Below are positions 63,553 through 64,000 of a stretch of 64,000 nt of DNA, piece after piece. The stretch lies in contig NC_133907.1 in the NCBI RefSeq assembly GCF_964199755.1, positions 4,531,001 to 4,595,000 of the forward strand, written 5' to 3'. The first letter of the stretch is position 1. Each line of letters starts with the position of its first letter. The stretch is from Larus michahellis (taxonomy: Eukaryota; Chordata; Aves; Charadriiformes; Laridae). The translations under genes and the position numbers were made by a program. The notes beneath the pieces were generated by a model. That model saw only the letters and a list, made by a program, of their open reading frames with translations. It made no database searches and was not told the origin of the DNA.

Positions 63553-64000
63553 GTAGGCAGAGGCAGCGCATGGCCGGGCTGTCCCGCCTATGTCTTCAGC
63601 TGGTGAAGGCTAGCACGGGCAGTGTCGGCGCTGTCTGCCCAGTGGCTCTCCAGGAGATCTTGGGGACATTCCTGCCCCACCGCCTCCTTGGAAACTTGAG
63701 GTTGACTCCAGACTCCAGGTTCTGAGCTGCTCAGCCCGGACAGGAGCAGGGAGCGTCCCCATGGTTAATCCAGCGTTGACTGGGTGAGCCGTAGGATTGG
63801 GCAGAAGCTGAGAGCTTGCAGATGGGGGTGATGGATTAGAGCAGGCAACTGAGCAGTCCACAATCTTTGCTGGTTGTTCCCTTAACTCCTGTTGCCTGGG
63901 TTGTCACGAGTTCCCAGGGATTTAGTCTAGGCTGGTTCTCACGCCAGCTCTCCCCTTGTTACACAACCATCTAACGAAGGGTTTCCCAGCTTTTGCTGTG
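63553..64000 (+). other. UCKL1: UCKL1 intron 2 (continues past the window)
   Basis: Sequence after the exon 2 donor to the window end. No further exon seen. Confidence 0.85.

Overview
This window is nuclear DNA from a vertebrate, almost certainly a bird (a GC-rich, compact, microchromosome-like region). The evidence is spliced coding exons with GT/AG boundaries, CpG-rich first exons, long GC-rich introns with minisatellites, and three recognisable vertebrate genes in one transcriptional direction: SAMD10, ZNF512B and UCKL1. They match their order and relative orientation in human 20q13.33. No prokaryotic gene, rRNA, tRNA, CRISPR array or intact transposon was recognised.

Layout. (1) 1-8.5 kb: the 3' part of SAMD10. 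Four coding exons are visible, including a very small last exon that encodes only seven codons. Exon 1 lies upstream of the window. The last intron carries a large 20-bp minisatellite. (2) 8.5-16.8 kb: intergenic, nothing recognised as a gene. (3) 16.8-53 kb: ZNF512B complete. A 29-bp minisatellite directly abuts a CpG-island promoter and a non-coding first exon. Sixteen coding exons (21833-48646) join without a frameshift into a 733-residue protein, followed by a 3'UTR of about 4.3 kb. (4) 53.3-54.0 kb: a 10-bp minisatellite of about 70 units between ZNF512B and UCKL1. (5) 54.7-64 kb: the start of UCKL1: promoter with a ZNF143/THAP11-type motif, short first coding exon, an 8.5-kb intron (38-bp hairpin, 21-bp minisatellite, possible alternative first exon) and exon 2. 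The uridine kinase P-loop lies beyond the window end.

The genes do not form an operon-like unit. SAMD10 is a SAM-domain adaptor of the Hyphen/Aveugle type (Ras/MAPK scaffolding). ZNF512B is a nuclear chromatin and NuRD-associated zinc-finger protein. UCKL1 is a uridine-cytidine kinase-like enzyme of pyrimidine salvage.

The strongest observations are these. The ZNF512B protein is built from four copies of one module: a Trp leader, a C2HC finger and a C2H2 finger, with nearly invariant spacing. A full RRKQxxP NuRD-interaction motif is assembled across an exon junction. The Val/Thr/Lys/Pro repeat tract of the human protein is absent. A 38-bp inverted repeat with a 3-nt loop sits just after UCKL1 exon 1. 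Four unrelated minisatellites create very long but spurious open reading frames. No wholly new biological system was seen.
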